35,117 nucleotides of DNA from Auxenochlorella pyrenoidosa (Eukaryota > Chlorophyta > Trebouxiophyceae > Chlorellales > Chlorellaceae): assembly GCA_001430745.1 (NCBI GenBank), contig KQ482042.1, positions 402,657 through 437,773 of the forward strand. The letters are read 5' to 3'. Shown piece by piece: positions 1 to 12,453 of this stretch. The position numbers and the translations under genes were made by a program. Under the pieces are notes generated by a model, which saw only the letters and a program-made list of their open reading frames with translations, was not told where the DNA came from and made no database searches. The stretch's first letter is position 1. Each line of letters begins with the position of its first letter.

Positions 1-605
1 GCGCGCCGCCGTGCTGGTGGCGACGCTGCCGGTGTCTGCAGGCGAGGGAGGGAGGGAGGGAGGGAGGGGTTGGACGTGGAAGGAGATCAGGGAAGGAGCT
101 TGCATGCAGAGCTCTGCGCCGCGGGGCTTCGTACAGTCTTTCCCTGGCCTGCTGGAGAGGGAGAGGGTTGCAGGCGGGCTCCCTGCCTCCGGGGCTGCAA
201 TGCCAGCCCACATCGGTCGCTCACAGCCCACCCGGCCTTCCTCCTGCCTGGGCTGCTCGCAGCCGCCTTCGTGCTGAGCAAGACGTACAATGTTGGCGAG
301 GACGTGGCAGGTGGGCAGCGCCACCGTTGCGCTCGCTTCTGTGTTTGCTCTGGGCGGCCTCGCCATGCGGGCTGGTGACGCCGGCACAGCGCCATGCCTG
401 CCCTGACAGAGGGCCTGCCCCTGAGGCTGGTGACCACCCTCGGACCTCCCTCCCCGGATTGACCACCCATGCAGCCGTGAATGTCTTCCTGGGAAACCTG
501 CTCGTCCTGCCCACCACGATTGCCTGGGTGTCGGCCATGGATGGCATGGACCTGTTCCCCGCATCGTACAGCAAGCTGCCGCCCACCTGCGCGCCCTGCA
601 AGTGA
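1..605 (+). CDS. Auxin efflux carrier / PIN-like membrane transport protein (3' end only)
   Basis: Only the last three exons are in the window: 1-41, 263-310 and 475-605 (stop TGA 603-605). Joined, they encode a hydrophobic C-terminus with the block LVATLPVSAAAFVLSKTYNV followed by a membrane segment (NVFLGNLLVLPTTIAWVSA). This matches the final two membrane helices of the Membrane transport protein/auxin efflux carrier family (PF03547), whose members carry small organic acids or auxin across plasma or ER membranes; the substrate here cannot be told. Phases agree (1 then 1). The first intron must start with GC (GCGAGG at 42), because the nearby GT would break the frame and the conserved ALPxSA-AFVL block. 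The tail after the last helix is short (about 25 residues) and Pro/Cys-rich. Family assignment rests on about 70 residues, so it is moderate. Confidence 0.55.
   Translation, partial: APPCWWRRCRCLQAREGGREGGVGRGRRSGKELACRALRRGASYSLSLACWRGRGLQAGSLPPGLQCQPTSVAHSPPGLPPAWAARSRLRAEQDVQCWRGRGRWAAPPLRSLLCLLWAASPCGLVTPAQRHACPDRGPAPEAGDHPRTSLPGLTTHAAVNVFLGNLLVLPTTIAWVSAMDGMDLFPASYSKLPPTCAPCK
44..69 (+). repeat. (GGGA)n tract, six GGG runs
   Basis: Six GGG runs separated by single A residues (46-69) lie 4 nt inside the first visible intron of the transporter gene, directly after its GC donor. The tract is a textbook G-quadruplex-capable sequence on the coding strand, so it would be present in the pre-mRNA. 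Confidence 0.8.
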
Positions 606-1157
606 GAGTTGCACGCCTGCAAAATCCTGCAATTTCTGCGGAGGCCACCCAGCTTGCTCCCTGGGATGCCCAACCAGCAGCAGACACAATCCCTCCCCTC
701 AGCTGTGTTGTCAGGCAAGTCGGCTAGATCCGCTGACCTCTTGGCACAGCATCCTACCCATAACATACGAACTTCTTTCAACTGCGCCCATGCCTGCATC
801 TGATATTCGTCCCTGCTCTGTGCTTCCGTTTTTTTCTGCATTTTTTGGCAATCACCCCATCGCCCGTGCCTGCCCGCACCCCAGCCGTACACCGCCCCAG
901 CTCACGCCTCACAACCTCGATTTTCCTCCCAGGCTGTCAGCCGACTCTCTATATCCAACAACATATGTGTTCCATACTCACGAGGAGGAGGGACGAAACG
1001 GTTGTGAGGGAAAGCACAGAATGCTGCCCCCGCCCATCAGACAGCAGCAGAAGCAGCGGGCATCGCACCGGCGCATGGGCATCGGCTTCATCCCTTGTAC
1101 CGAATCTATCCGATACTAGGGCACGCTCGCGTGCTCTCTAGCGTGGTAACTGGCGCC
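606..1157 (+). other. Intergenic: transporter 3' UTR and coiled-coil gene promoter
   Basis: No open frame here has coding character. The stretch should contain the 3' UTR of the transporter and the promoter/5' UTR of the next gene on the same strand. A weak TATA-like TCTATAT is at 948-954, about 200 nt before the next start codon; I see no TGTAA signal. Confidence 0.5.
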
Positions 1158-4100
1158 ATGGAGGAGGCGCAGCTCTCGGAAGCGCTGTCGGCCCTGGTGG
1201 ACGGCGCCGTACAGCGCCTGATCGCTGCTGGATTCGGCGATGCTATCGCGATAGAAGAGGAGCTGCGCTTGGTGCGGCAACAGAACGAGGAGCTCCAAGC
1301 GGCACTGGAAGTGGACGAGGTGGAGCTCTCCAGGCTCTACAGCGTGCTGGGTGCGCGATACAGAATACACGAGCACTATGGCAGCATCTGCTATGCTGCC
1401 GATGTTGTTGTTGGGCGGGCCAACCCCGCTGCCGCCACTCCCGCCAGCGCTCCGCTGACACTAACGTTTTGCCCCGTGCCCTGGCCTCCTTTGCAGTGGA
1501 ACTGGAGAAAAAGTGCGCGGAGCTGGAAAGGATACACCAGCCGGCAGATGTGCCACCCCAGCAACAGCCGCCGCTGCAGCAACAGCAGCAACAGCAGCAG
1601 CAGCAGGAGCAGCAGCAGCAGTTGGCAGCAGAGGATGCGCCATCCGCTGATGCAGCAACCGCGGGCCCAACGCACAGGCAGCAGCTGGAGTGGCGGCTAG
1701 CCCGCCTCAAGCAGCAGGTCAAGTCCAGGCTGGCAGAGCAAGCGGCGGAGCTCGCGCAGGCAGCGCAGCGTGAGGCACAGCTGGAGCAGCAGCTGCAGCA
1801 GGCGCAGGCGGAGTGCGCCAAGCTGCGGCAGCGGCTGCAGGCGCAGGCAGAGGAGCTGGCGGCGGCGCAGCAGGAGGCAGCCCTGCTGCGAGCGCGGCAG
1901 GCAGCGGCAGGCAAGGCGCTGCAGTCAAAGCCCACAGCGCCTGCGGCACCCGCTGCAGTGGCAGCGGCGCAGGCAGAGCCAACCAGCAGCCCCGCTCCAG
2001 GGTCGCCGCCAAAGTTTGCAGGACTGCTTGCGCGCCTGAGGCACGACCTTGTCTCAAGCCTCCGCACAGAGCTGCAGGCGCACCTGGGGCCCCTGTCCGC
2101 GGCCCTGGCGCAGCACAGCCAGCTGCCGCTGCCAAGGGCCAGCAAGTCGCCGTCAGTGCAGCAGCCATGGGGTGCGCCGCTGGCCCTGCTGTCGCCGGTG
2201 CTGCCGGGCGTCGGCAGCGCAGAGGCTGCCCCTGTGCTGGCGCCTGCGCAGCATGCCGCGTGCCTGCCAGGCAGCCAGGCCAGGCCACCTTCCCCTCCTG
2301 CTGCTGAGATGGAGATGAGTGAGGATGAGGCAGGGGCAGCGCCGCTGCCACAGCTGCAGCCCCTGCTGCCTGCAGCGCAGGAAGCAGAGGCTCCGACGCC
2401 GCGGCTTGCAGCGCTGCTGCCGCCGGCAGACCAGCAGAGGCCGTCGTTCAGGTTCAGCCCAGCAGCCCCAGCAGCTGTGCCGCCACCGCCGCCGTCCCAA
2501 CAGCACAGTGAGGGGCGGTCGCTGCCAGCACCGCCTGCCGGCTCTCCCACACCTGCCGTCGCTGCAGCCATCGCCGCAGCGCAGGCCCTCGCCGCAAAGC
2601 TGGCGGCAGAGCAGCTGGCGCTGAGAACTCGCGAAGAGGAACGGAAGATGGCACTTGCGCACGCGGCCTTGTCAGCAGAGGCGGCCGCAGAAAATGGGCG
2701 CCTGGCTGCGGCGGCGCCAGCACAGGAGCGCCAGCCGCCGAGCAGCGGGCCTGGCCAGCAGCCACCCGCAGCACAGCACCAGCAGCAGCAGCAGCAACGG
2801 CGGTCTGGAGCGGCTTCAGCAAGGCCTGCGCGGCAGCACGGGCAACAGGGATCGCCGCAGCAGGCCAGTCTGGGGCCTGAAACTGCAGAGGCTGCTGCCA
2901 GCGAGGAGCTGCCGCCGTGGCTGGCCCTAGCCGCCAGCATCCGCGCCAAACAGCTGGAGGCAGCCTCAACAAAGGCAGCGGCTTGGGCCGCGCCGGCGCG
3001 TGCAAAGACGGCGGCAGCCGCCGCACTCGCGCATGCAGCAGGAGCAGCGGCGTCAGCGGCGGGGCCGCAGGCGCGTGCGACCGAGGCGGCAGCGGCACCC
3101 TCGCCAGCAGCACACGCGCGCACCCAGCTGCAGCAGTGGCGGCAGATTGCGGCGACCTACGCGGACACAGAGGATGGCCTGCCACCCCCATCGCTCCCGT
3201 TCAGCGTGCCAGAAGGCAAGCGAGTGTGGGGCTGGGCGCTGCTGCCACCTGCCGGCCACCCACTTCAGCCAACGGTGTCCAGGCTGGCGGGCAGCCCCCT
3301 GGCACGGCATGCCAGCCACGGGGGGCTGCCAGTGGGCTGCCCCGCAGGGTCGTTGTGCCGCAGCGCCGATGCGCTTGCTCCGCTTGCAATGAAGCCGGGG
3401 GGTGCCCCATGGTTGCTGGTGCAGGGAGCGAGCCGGAGGAAGTGGTTCGCCTTGCGGCCGCGGGGGAGCTGCCCTACTGCTGCCCACCCTGCCGACTGGG
3501 TGCGCTGCATTGCCCGTGGGCTGAGGTCCCTCAAGAGGTGCCAGCAGTTGCAGCACGTGTGGGGGTGCTCGGCCAGCTGTAGACGGCGGACAGCGCCTTG
3601 CCAGCCCTCATCATGTTGTGGCGCAGGCCGGCACACCCGGCATGCCCAGCGCCAGCCTGTTCCCGCTCCTGAGCCGTGCATCCCCCCTTGCATCCCTTGT
3701 GCTCAGCCAGGCCTTGCTTCGACGCCCGGTCGCTCCCTACCTCCCACGTGCAGTGTTTGGCTCTGAAAACGAGTACCTGCAGCACCAGCTGGACAAGACG
3801 CACGTGGCCGCCTGCCGCAGCATCTTCGAGGCATACACAGGTGCGCCCGCCTGGCCTGCAAGGCGCTGGGCGCAGCTCCGGCTGACTGGGCAGAGTGCTT
3901 GGTGGTGGGGCTGGACGCACCTGGCAGCAGGTCAGCAGGTCACCCAGCGGGCACTCGCGCGGCAGCGCACAATCTGTCGCGGCCTTCTGCAGCAGCAGGG
4001 CATTGAGGAAGAGCAGGTCCATGGCCCCTGAGCCACGCGTCCCGCATATCTGCTGCCCATCGCGCCCGCTCCGCGGCCCGGCCACCCCCAACCCCGCCCC

Positions 4101-4640
4101 GGCAGGCAGCAAGCTGGAGGGGCCCGGCATGCAGATTGTGAAGGTCAAGGGCAGCTCCCCCGCAGTGCAGCTGGACGCAGCGCAGCGGAGGCAGACGGTG
4201 AGTGCCGTGTGCCTGTTGGTCATGGACGTGTTGCATGTGGGCGGGTCACCACACGGCTGGCTGCGTCCCGCTCAAGTGCCCGGCCAGTGAGTGCCGCTCT
4301 TACTGCTTGCGCTTTCAACTCTGCTGCCCGGCCCGCAGTTCTGCTGCCTCGCATGCTCGCGCATCCTGCAGTTGGCTCAGTTTCTCCACCACAACTGCTC
4401 GTGAGTTGGGGGGAGGAGCGCGCAGGGCAGGCACACCAAAGTGCCGGATTGGACAGCCGCTGGGCGCAGGGTGCTGCATGAGCTTAGCTGTGACTGATCA
4501 GACCTGATGCAAAAGTGTAGGGTCAAACGCACGCCCATGATTGGCCTGCCTCTGCCCCCTGCAGCGCGCCTCATGCGAAAGTTGTGCATGCAGCACTGAG
4601 GAAGGCGGCAGCACCGCCGGCCAAGCGGCAGAAGGTTTAG
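1158..4640 (+). CDS. Poly-Gln/Ala-rich coiled-coil protein with Cys/His block and basic tail, function unknown
   Basis: Six exons: 1158-1350, 1497-3215, 3754-3840, 4106-4197, 4339-4400, 4565-4640; phases agree and give 742 residues. The start ATG 1158 sits in a good context (GCGCCATGG). Residues 1-85 are an amphipathic coiled coil that continues smoothly across intron 1 (SRLYSV-LVELEKKCAELER). A Gln run occupies about 92-106. A second long Gln/Ala/Glu/Leu coiled coil covers about 131-210, followed by a low-complexity Ala/Pro/Gln region to about 600. The C-terminus is different: a conserved-looking stretch from about 633 (FGSENEYLQHQLDKTHVAAC), a Cys/His-rich block FCCLACSRILQLAQFLHHNC at about 698-717, and a basic tail ending PAKRQKV that resembles a nuclear localisation signal. 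Intron 2 fits only a GC donor (GCAAGC at 3216). I do not recognise the family; a nuclear or cytoskeletal scaffold role is only a guess. Confidence 0.6.
1577..1621 (+). repeat. CAG/CAA trinucleotide repeat (coding poly-Gln)
   Basis: Fifteen consecutive codons, 14 Gln (CAG/CAA) and one Glu (GAG), lie in exon 2 of the coiled-coil gene. CAA interruptions are present, which usually stabilise such tracts. Confidence 0.9.
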
Positions 4641-4957
4641 CTAGCAGTTGTGCTTGGCCCGGCTCCAGAATCGCAGAGTTGCTGCCGATCAGCTGTTCAG
4701 CATGGCCTCTAGGGAGCCGAAGAATTGTAAAGCCGGCTTGGCCTGGCTTGATCCCACCTGAGGGCAGCTGCCGGTCCCAAGCGGGCAAAGCGGGGCGGAC
4801 CGGCTGGCCATTGGTTGGCAGGGCAACAGCGGCCTTGCGATGATCGTTGCTGACTTGCCGATCTTGAACGGTCTTGTTGGGAGCCCACTAGTGATAGCAG
4901 CGCGTCTTTTCCGGTGGTAGGTGTCGAAGTCGGCGATACGCGGGGCTGGCGCTCGAC
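4641..4957 (+). other. Intergenic between two + strand genes
   Basis: Holds the 3' UTR of the coiled-coil gene, with a TGTAA motif at 4726-4730, and the promoter/5' UTR of the next gene. No coding signal or recognised promoter element is seen. Confidence 0.5.
4726..4730 (+). terminator. TGTAA polyadenylation signal
   Basis: TGTAA lies 86 nt after the stop of the coiled-coil gene. TGTAA is the usual poly(A) signal of green algae such as Chlamydomonas. The motif is only five bases, so position is the main support. Confidence 0.5.
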
Positions 4958-6669
4958 ATGAGTTCGGCATGCAGTTTTGCATCACAGCGGGGTCTCTGGA
5001 TCGCCGCGGGTAACAAAGACCCTCGCAGCGACCCGAACTATCGGCGCGGCAGCTCGACGGGGGGCAGGCGGCAGCGCACAGACACGGGGAAGTCGCAGAA
5101 GGGAGCATCTGTCGAGGGAGACAAGCGGTGAGTACAGGGAAGCAGCAGGGACTTAGTGGCTGCGCACCGCTTGCTGCCCGCACCCTCCGACGCCGCCGCC
5201 GCCAGCACGCACATCAGCTGTCCTGATCCCGCGTCCACACAACGTCCTGCACCCGCTGCCATGCCCTGCAGGCGGCGAGGGCGTCCAGCATGGATGCGCA
5301 GCCCTGATGACACGCCGCTGCGTGACGGCAACCGTGACCGCCTCATGGGCATCCTCACCGACAGGCGCGGCGGCCTGCCTGGCTGCGTGGCTGCGTGGCA
5401 AGCAATACCTGCAATTGGCAGGCATCCTCTTCCCTGACCTGCGCTGTGATGTGTAGTATTGGGTTGATCGACAACCATGACGCGTCTGGGCCAACACCAG
5501 CGCAACACACATGCACGGCTGGCTGTCGCAGCCCCCCGCCCGGTCCAACAGCCGCAAAAGGATGGCAGCCGCGGGTTGGCTGGCCCCGATCCCCGCCCTG
5601 GATGTGCCCAACGCGTGACCCTCGTCACCCGCCGGCATCACATGTGCAGGGCCACGCGCACCCTGGAGCACTCGCTGCAGGAGAGCAACCCCACGCTGCA
5701 CTCCTGGCTCGCCGCGTACCTGCAGCAGAACAGCATCCCCAAGGTGGGGCGGGGCCCGCCTGGCGCCGTGCCCCGCTGCCGTGGCCCCGCTCCCATACCG
5801 CCAGCCGCAGCAGGCTGCCGGCGCGCACCTGCCGCTATGCTTCTTGGGCGCCCAAGCCTGCACCCCACCACAGCGCAGTCGCCTGCCGCTGCCTGCTGCC
5901 ACGCCCGCAGGACGGCAACTGGAGCGACGTGTCGGGCGAGAACTTCCTGCGCACGCTGCTGACGCAGCCGATCGAGCAGATCTCCGGCTCCTTCTCCGAC
6001 GAGGAGCCGCAGTTTGCCAACGCCAGCCCCGTCGGCGGCGACCCGCGCCTCGTGGCCCAGCGCATCATGGACTACCGGTGAGGCCCGCCCCGCAGCCCCG
6101 CCCACCACACACAACCCGCCCACTCAGCTGATTGTTGTCGAGATGGGAACGCACGTGCAACCGCCGCAGCGCGGCCTGCGAGCAGAGCAGGCGTTGCCCA
6201 GCCAGCATAGCTGGCAGGCCCGGCCGATGACGCCCCCGCCCGTGCATGCTGCCCGGCTGCGCGCTGCAGGCACGCCATTGCCAAGGAGTGGATTGAGGAG
6301 CTGAAGGCGGTGCAGGAGGAGAACAAGCTGCTGCTGAGCGAGTCGCTCATGAGCAGTCTGAACAGCAGCCTGGCAGCGTCTGGGAGCGGCCGCAACGGTG
6401 AGCGTGGCGCTGCGCTCCGAGCGTACGCGCGTTTGGGCTGAATTCTACTCACGTTGGCAGTTGCATCGCCGTACGCTGGGTGCCTTGCAGAGGCTGCTGC
6501 AGCCCGGGCGCTTCTACTTGCGGTCGTGCCAGCTCCCCCGGCGCGGGCTCACATCCTGCGCATGCGTGCACGTGCTCCCGGTGCAGAGCCGGCTGGCAAG
6601 CAGCAGGCGCCGCAGCAGCCCGGCACCGACCCACAAGTCGACGACTCGGCTGCCGGCAGCGATGACTGA
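4958..6669 (+). CDS. Protein of unknown function with possible organelle transit peptide
   Basis: Six exons: 4958-5127, 5272-5364, 5650-5743, 5911-6077, 6270-6397, 6461-6669; all phases agree and give 286 residues. The N-terminus (MSSACSFASQRGLWIAAG, then Arg/Ser-rich) looks like a chloroplast or mitochondrial transit peptide. The core, residues about 88-217, reads as a real folded domain: LHSWLAAYLQQNSIPKDGNW, a segment ENFLRTLLTQPIEQISGSFS, then DPRLVAQRIMDYRHAIAKEW and an acidic helix ELKAVQEENKLLLSESLMSS. The tail is Ala-rich and ends in a disordered Gln/Asp segment. The DPR-AQRIM-R-IAKEW block feels familiar from plant plastid proteins of unknown function, but I cannot name the family. 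Intron 2 is best explained by a GC donor at 5365, though a GT site at about 5395 is an alternative that would add about 11 residues. Confidence 0.65.
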
Positions 6670-7123
6670 GCAGGCGACTGTTGGCACCGTGGCATTGACA
6701 GTCGGCAAGATGGGGGCCGGCTGTGCTTCGCATGCCCTGCAACGCTAGCACAAATCGCAATCCACCCTTGTACACTGAAGCTGCCCGAAGTTTTCTCTTC
6801 CAGCCTGCCCTCCTGCACCCTCGTTGCCTCCTCCACAGCATGAGCTTAAGTGCTACCTTTCCATGCTTGAGGAATGTCTACTTGCTTGCTCGTTGCTGGT
6901 TAACGCATAAACATTCAGCACACCTGTGCACTGCTCTTTCAGAAACCCGATAACAATTGCCCCCAAGTGCCCTCCCCACTCCTGGCTTTCAATGATGATG
7001 TCACATCACAACCACATCTGAATGCACTCCGCAGTTAGGCCAGGCGGTGAAGGCTGCCGTTGTTGTGCCAGACACCCTGCCACCTCTTCCACAAGCTGCT
7101 GCTGTGGAAGGCAGACATGGCAG
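6670..7123. other. Convergent 3' region
   Basis: Lies between the stop of the unknown transit-peptide gene (+) and the stop of the ATP10-like gene (-), so it should hold both 3' UTRs. It is more AT-rich than its surroundings, as expected for UTRs. No coding signal or clear TGTAA was found on either strand. Confidence 0.5.
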
Positions 7124-8951
7124 CTAGCTGGGGTGCGCCTGCTGCTGCTGCCCTCCCGGCTGTGTCTGCTGCGCTGCCTGCTGCTCTGCCTGCTGCAGCT
7201 GCGGCGGGAGCTCCCCCTGCTCCCGAAGCAGCTGCTCCGTCACCCTGCCCAGCGTCTGCAGCTCCTGCTCCGAGGGGTTGCCGCTGGCGCGCCATCGCAG
7301 CCGACCCCGCGCATCCAGCAGGAACACATACCTGTCCGGGGGCAGGGGCGGTGGGAGGCAGGTGGGCGCGGGGCGTTGCGGCGTGTGCGTTGCAGGCATG
7401 CGGTCCTGCCATGGACGGGCGGCGCGGCCAGCACAGGCGGGGCCGGCAACGAGCAAGGCCAGGCCCGGCTGGCTGCACGCAGAGGCCACGCTGTGCACTC
7501 CGGAGCAGCAGCCATGGCCAGCAGCCACCCACCCACCCTGTCAGCAGGTTGGTGAGGTGCAGGGCGGCGCGGGCGCGGTCGGTGGCGCCAAAGTGCGTGA
7601 GCACGGTGCACGGCAGGCCGTACTTGCCCGCCGACTTGGCGCCGTTGCGCAGCAGCAGCTGCTTGAAGGGCCACATGCGCATGACCTGGGGGCGGCGCAT
7701 GTGGCAGGAGGGGCGGGGGAAGGGGGTCAGAGGCAGGGGGCACTGCGTGGTGGCAAGGGGTGCCTGGTGGGCACCTGCTCGCCACTCATGGTGGCGCTGT
7801 GCAGACCATGCAGCCACGCATGCCAGGGGGAGATGCCGAGCTGACCAGGCAGGCGGCCATGGCTGCTGCTTGGGGCTGCCGCCAGCGCGGGCAAACAGGC
7901 AGAGTGGCTCCCCCCACTGCGACTCACTACTCCCTCCACTATCGCCAGCTCGTAGAGTGCCACGCCGCTGCACCCCTGGAGCTGCACGCTGAAGCCGCTG
8001 GCCCACGCCTCGAGCATTGGCTGCGCCCCCGCCCTGAAGGCCAGGCACACCAGGCTGGCGGCTGCCGGCTCAAGCTCGCTGCTGCTGCTGCCGCCGGTGC
8101 TGCTGCTGCCGCTGCCGAATGCTGTTGCTGCTGGGGGAAAGGTGGCGGGACTGCCATTCGGCAGCAGCACTTCCATGCGTGGAAAGGTGGGAGCCTGCAG
8201 GGAGCGGGGGGCAGGCAAAGAGACACATGGTGGCGCAGTTTGGATGCAGCCAAGCCTGCACAAACCTTGCGCACAGGTGCCCCGCCATGCAGACGCCACC
8301 TGGCTACACCCTGCTGCGCATGCTTCTCATCCCTCCTGTCCCTCAGCAGCTCTCACGTTTGAGGCGGCGACCAGGCGCTGCGGCGCAGCAAACACCTTGC
8401 CCTGTGAGTCGCGAAAGTCCCGGAAGTCGTCAAAGTATCCGCGCTGCATCTCCTCCTGCAGTGCCACAAACACCCGTGCAATGATGAATCGATGCAATCT
8501 CCCCCCCCCCCCCCTTCTTGCAAGGCTCCAGCCCCAGCCTGTGCAATGCGGTTGAACAGGCGCCTTCGATTGCAGGCCTCCACCCGACAGGCCTCCACCC
8601 ATGGATTCGCAAGGGATGCATCGGCAGCGTGAGGGTGGGGGGCTCCGTGGCGGGCAGCACACCTTGAGCTTTGCCTTGCGCTTCTCACGCTCCTCCTTGC
8701 TGAAGATCTGCAGGCCAGTGGCAAGGGAGTACCACACTGGACAAATTTGCAGGCCGCAGACGGTCAGCTGCCGCCGCCAGCTCTGCCAGTGCTCCTTCCC
8801 GCAAAACCCGAGCTGCAAGCGCAATCCATCGCCTCCTTGGCACCTCGAACAGCTTCATGCCGCGCTCCTGCTGCAGCTGGGCGGCTTGGCAAGCCGCAGG
8901 CAGCAGCTGCCGCAGGGCGGACGCCTGCCAGCGTCCTGTCAATGCCAGCAT
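7124..8951 (-). CDS. ATP10: ATP10-like mitochondrial F1Fo ATP synthase assembly factor
   Basis: Six exons on the minus strand: 8951-8844, 8707-8663, 8455-8357, 8194-7928, 7685-7537, 7331-7124; phases agree and give 291 residues. ATP10 family proteins work in mitochondria, where they assist Fo subunit 6 assembly. Supporting blocks in order: an Arg/Ala/Leu presequence (MLALTGRWQASALRQLLPAA); KEEREKRKAKLKEEMQRGYF; DFRDFRDSQGKVFAAPQRLV; LLPNG; SLVCLAFRAGAQPMLEAW; GVALYELAIVEG; and the hallmark end LHLTNLLTGYVFLLDARGRL followed by RWRASGNPSEQEL. This order and the NLLTGYxFLLDxxGRxRW signature match plant ATP10 homologs, which are of similar length. The start at 8951 is chosen because it gives a good presequence and a donor in frame; a more 5' exon cannot be excluded. 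The C-terminal 30 residues are Gln-rich. The promoter is shared with the divergent adenine deaminase gene. Confidence 0.85.
8501..8514 (+). repeat. Homopolymer C14
   Basis: Fourteen consecutive C residues in the second intron of the ATP10-like gene (poly-G in its transcript). Length is likely to vary between reads or strains. Confidence 0.85.
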
Positions 8952-9347
8952 GTGGTACAGATATACACGAGCGCAATTCTCAGGGCCTGAGCGCAAGCTG
9001 GCAGACAGAGAGGACGGGGGTGGTGTGGTGTTTGCTACGGCCGTGCTTGCTGCTGCACCTCGACACAATTGATCGTGTTTCACCACCGCGTACACGCTTT
9101 GGTGCCTCAGGTCAATCAGGCTGCTGGGCATGCTGCACTGACACCTGGAACTGACAGCCCGCAGCCACTGTGCCCGCTGGTTCGCCATGGAGGAGCAACT
9201 CATTAACCTGTCGGCAATCTCCAAGCTTTCGGAATAGCTGTTCGTACCCTTCATTCACAACCCTGCCACATCGGAGTCCTATTGCAAGTTTCGTGAGGTC
9301 GTTGAAACATCAACAGAGAACTGTGGGTCCATTCAGAGTCGTGAGCA
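8952..9347. promoter_or_regulatory. Divergent promoter region, ATP10 / adenine deaminase
   Basis: A 396-bp gap separates the start codons of two genes transcribed away from each other. It has no coding signal, so it must hold both 5' UTRs and both promoters. I see no clear TATA box. Confidence 0.5.
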
Positions 9348-11904
<2,557 letters not shown>

Positions 11905-12453
11905 AGCATTTTTTAGCCTCCCCTCCCACACTTTCATTATCATTGTATATTGCAAGTTTCAGGTAACCAACCCCTGTTTTCGCAGCCATATGCAGTACAG
12001 TAGCGCACCGCAAAGGCTTAATTGACTGGTCACCTGCTTGTATTGCCTGTTTGTAAGTCCTTTCCACCACACACCGGCACCCTTGCTGGTGGGGTCCAAA
12101 GAGTGCGCTGTTCACACCGGGCAGGCCAGGTTGGCAAGGGAGGCAGGCTCAACACTGGGCAGAAGCGACGGCGCCAAGGGCATTGAAATGATATCCATTT
12201 GGTTGGGTCAGTGCTGGGGTGAACAGAAGCGGGTACTGGGAGGGGTACAACAGAGCAGCAGGGGCGACAGGAGCGAGCAACAGATGCAAAGGCGAGCAGG
12301 GCTAGATAGCAGGTACAGTCGTGGTGGCGGGACAGGCAGCGGGGAGGGTTGCAAGCAGGAAGGAAGACAGGTAAGTGGGGAGCGAGAGCCAAGGTGGGGT
12401 GGGGGCAGCTGGGCGTCGGCTGCCGAGCCGGCAGGGCGCGCAGGCGAGGGGCC
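11905..12453. other. Convergent 3' region, adenine deaminase / copper transporter
   Basis: Contains the 3' UTRs of the flanking genes, whose stop codons face each other. The first 150 nt are AT-richer and end with TGTAA at 12052-12056. Open frames across the rest have no supporting motifs. Confidence 0.5.
12052..12056 (+). terminator. TGTAA polyadenylation signal
   Basis: TGTAA lies 148 nt after the adenine deaminase stop codon, inside an AT-richer stretch. This is the green-algal type of poly(A) signal. Confidence 0.5.

Noticed and set aside
1243..3123. A 626-codon open frame on the minus strand opposite the coiled-coil gene
   Set aside because: It is the antisense shadow of a CAG/GCN-rich coding exon; the translation is Ala/Ser/Cys low-complexity with no motifs, while the plus strand gives consistent exons.
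3216..3753. Continuation of the coiled-coil frame past 3215 as coding
   Set aside because: The composition changes to Cys/Trp/Arg-rich intron-like sequence. Only splicing from the GC site at 3216 (or another site nearby) joins in frame to the clear exon at 3754.
8708..8732. A 25-nt candidate first intron of ATP10 with coding continuing upstream to 8855
   Set aside because: The intron would be too short. Using the donor at 8843 gives a 136-nt intron and a convincing mitochondrial presequence.
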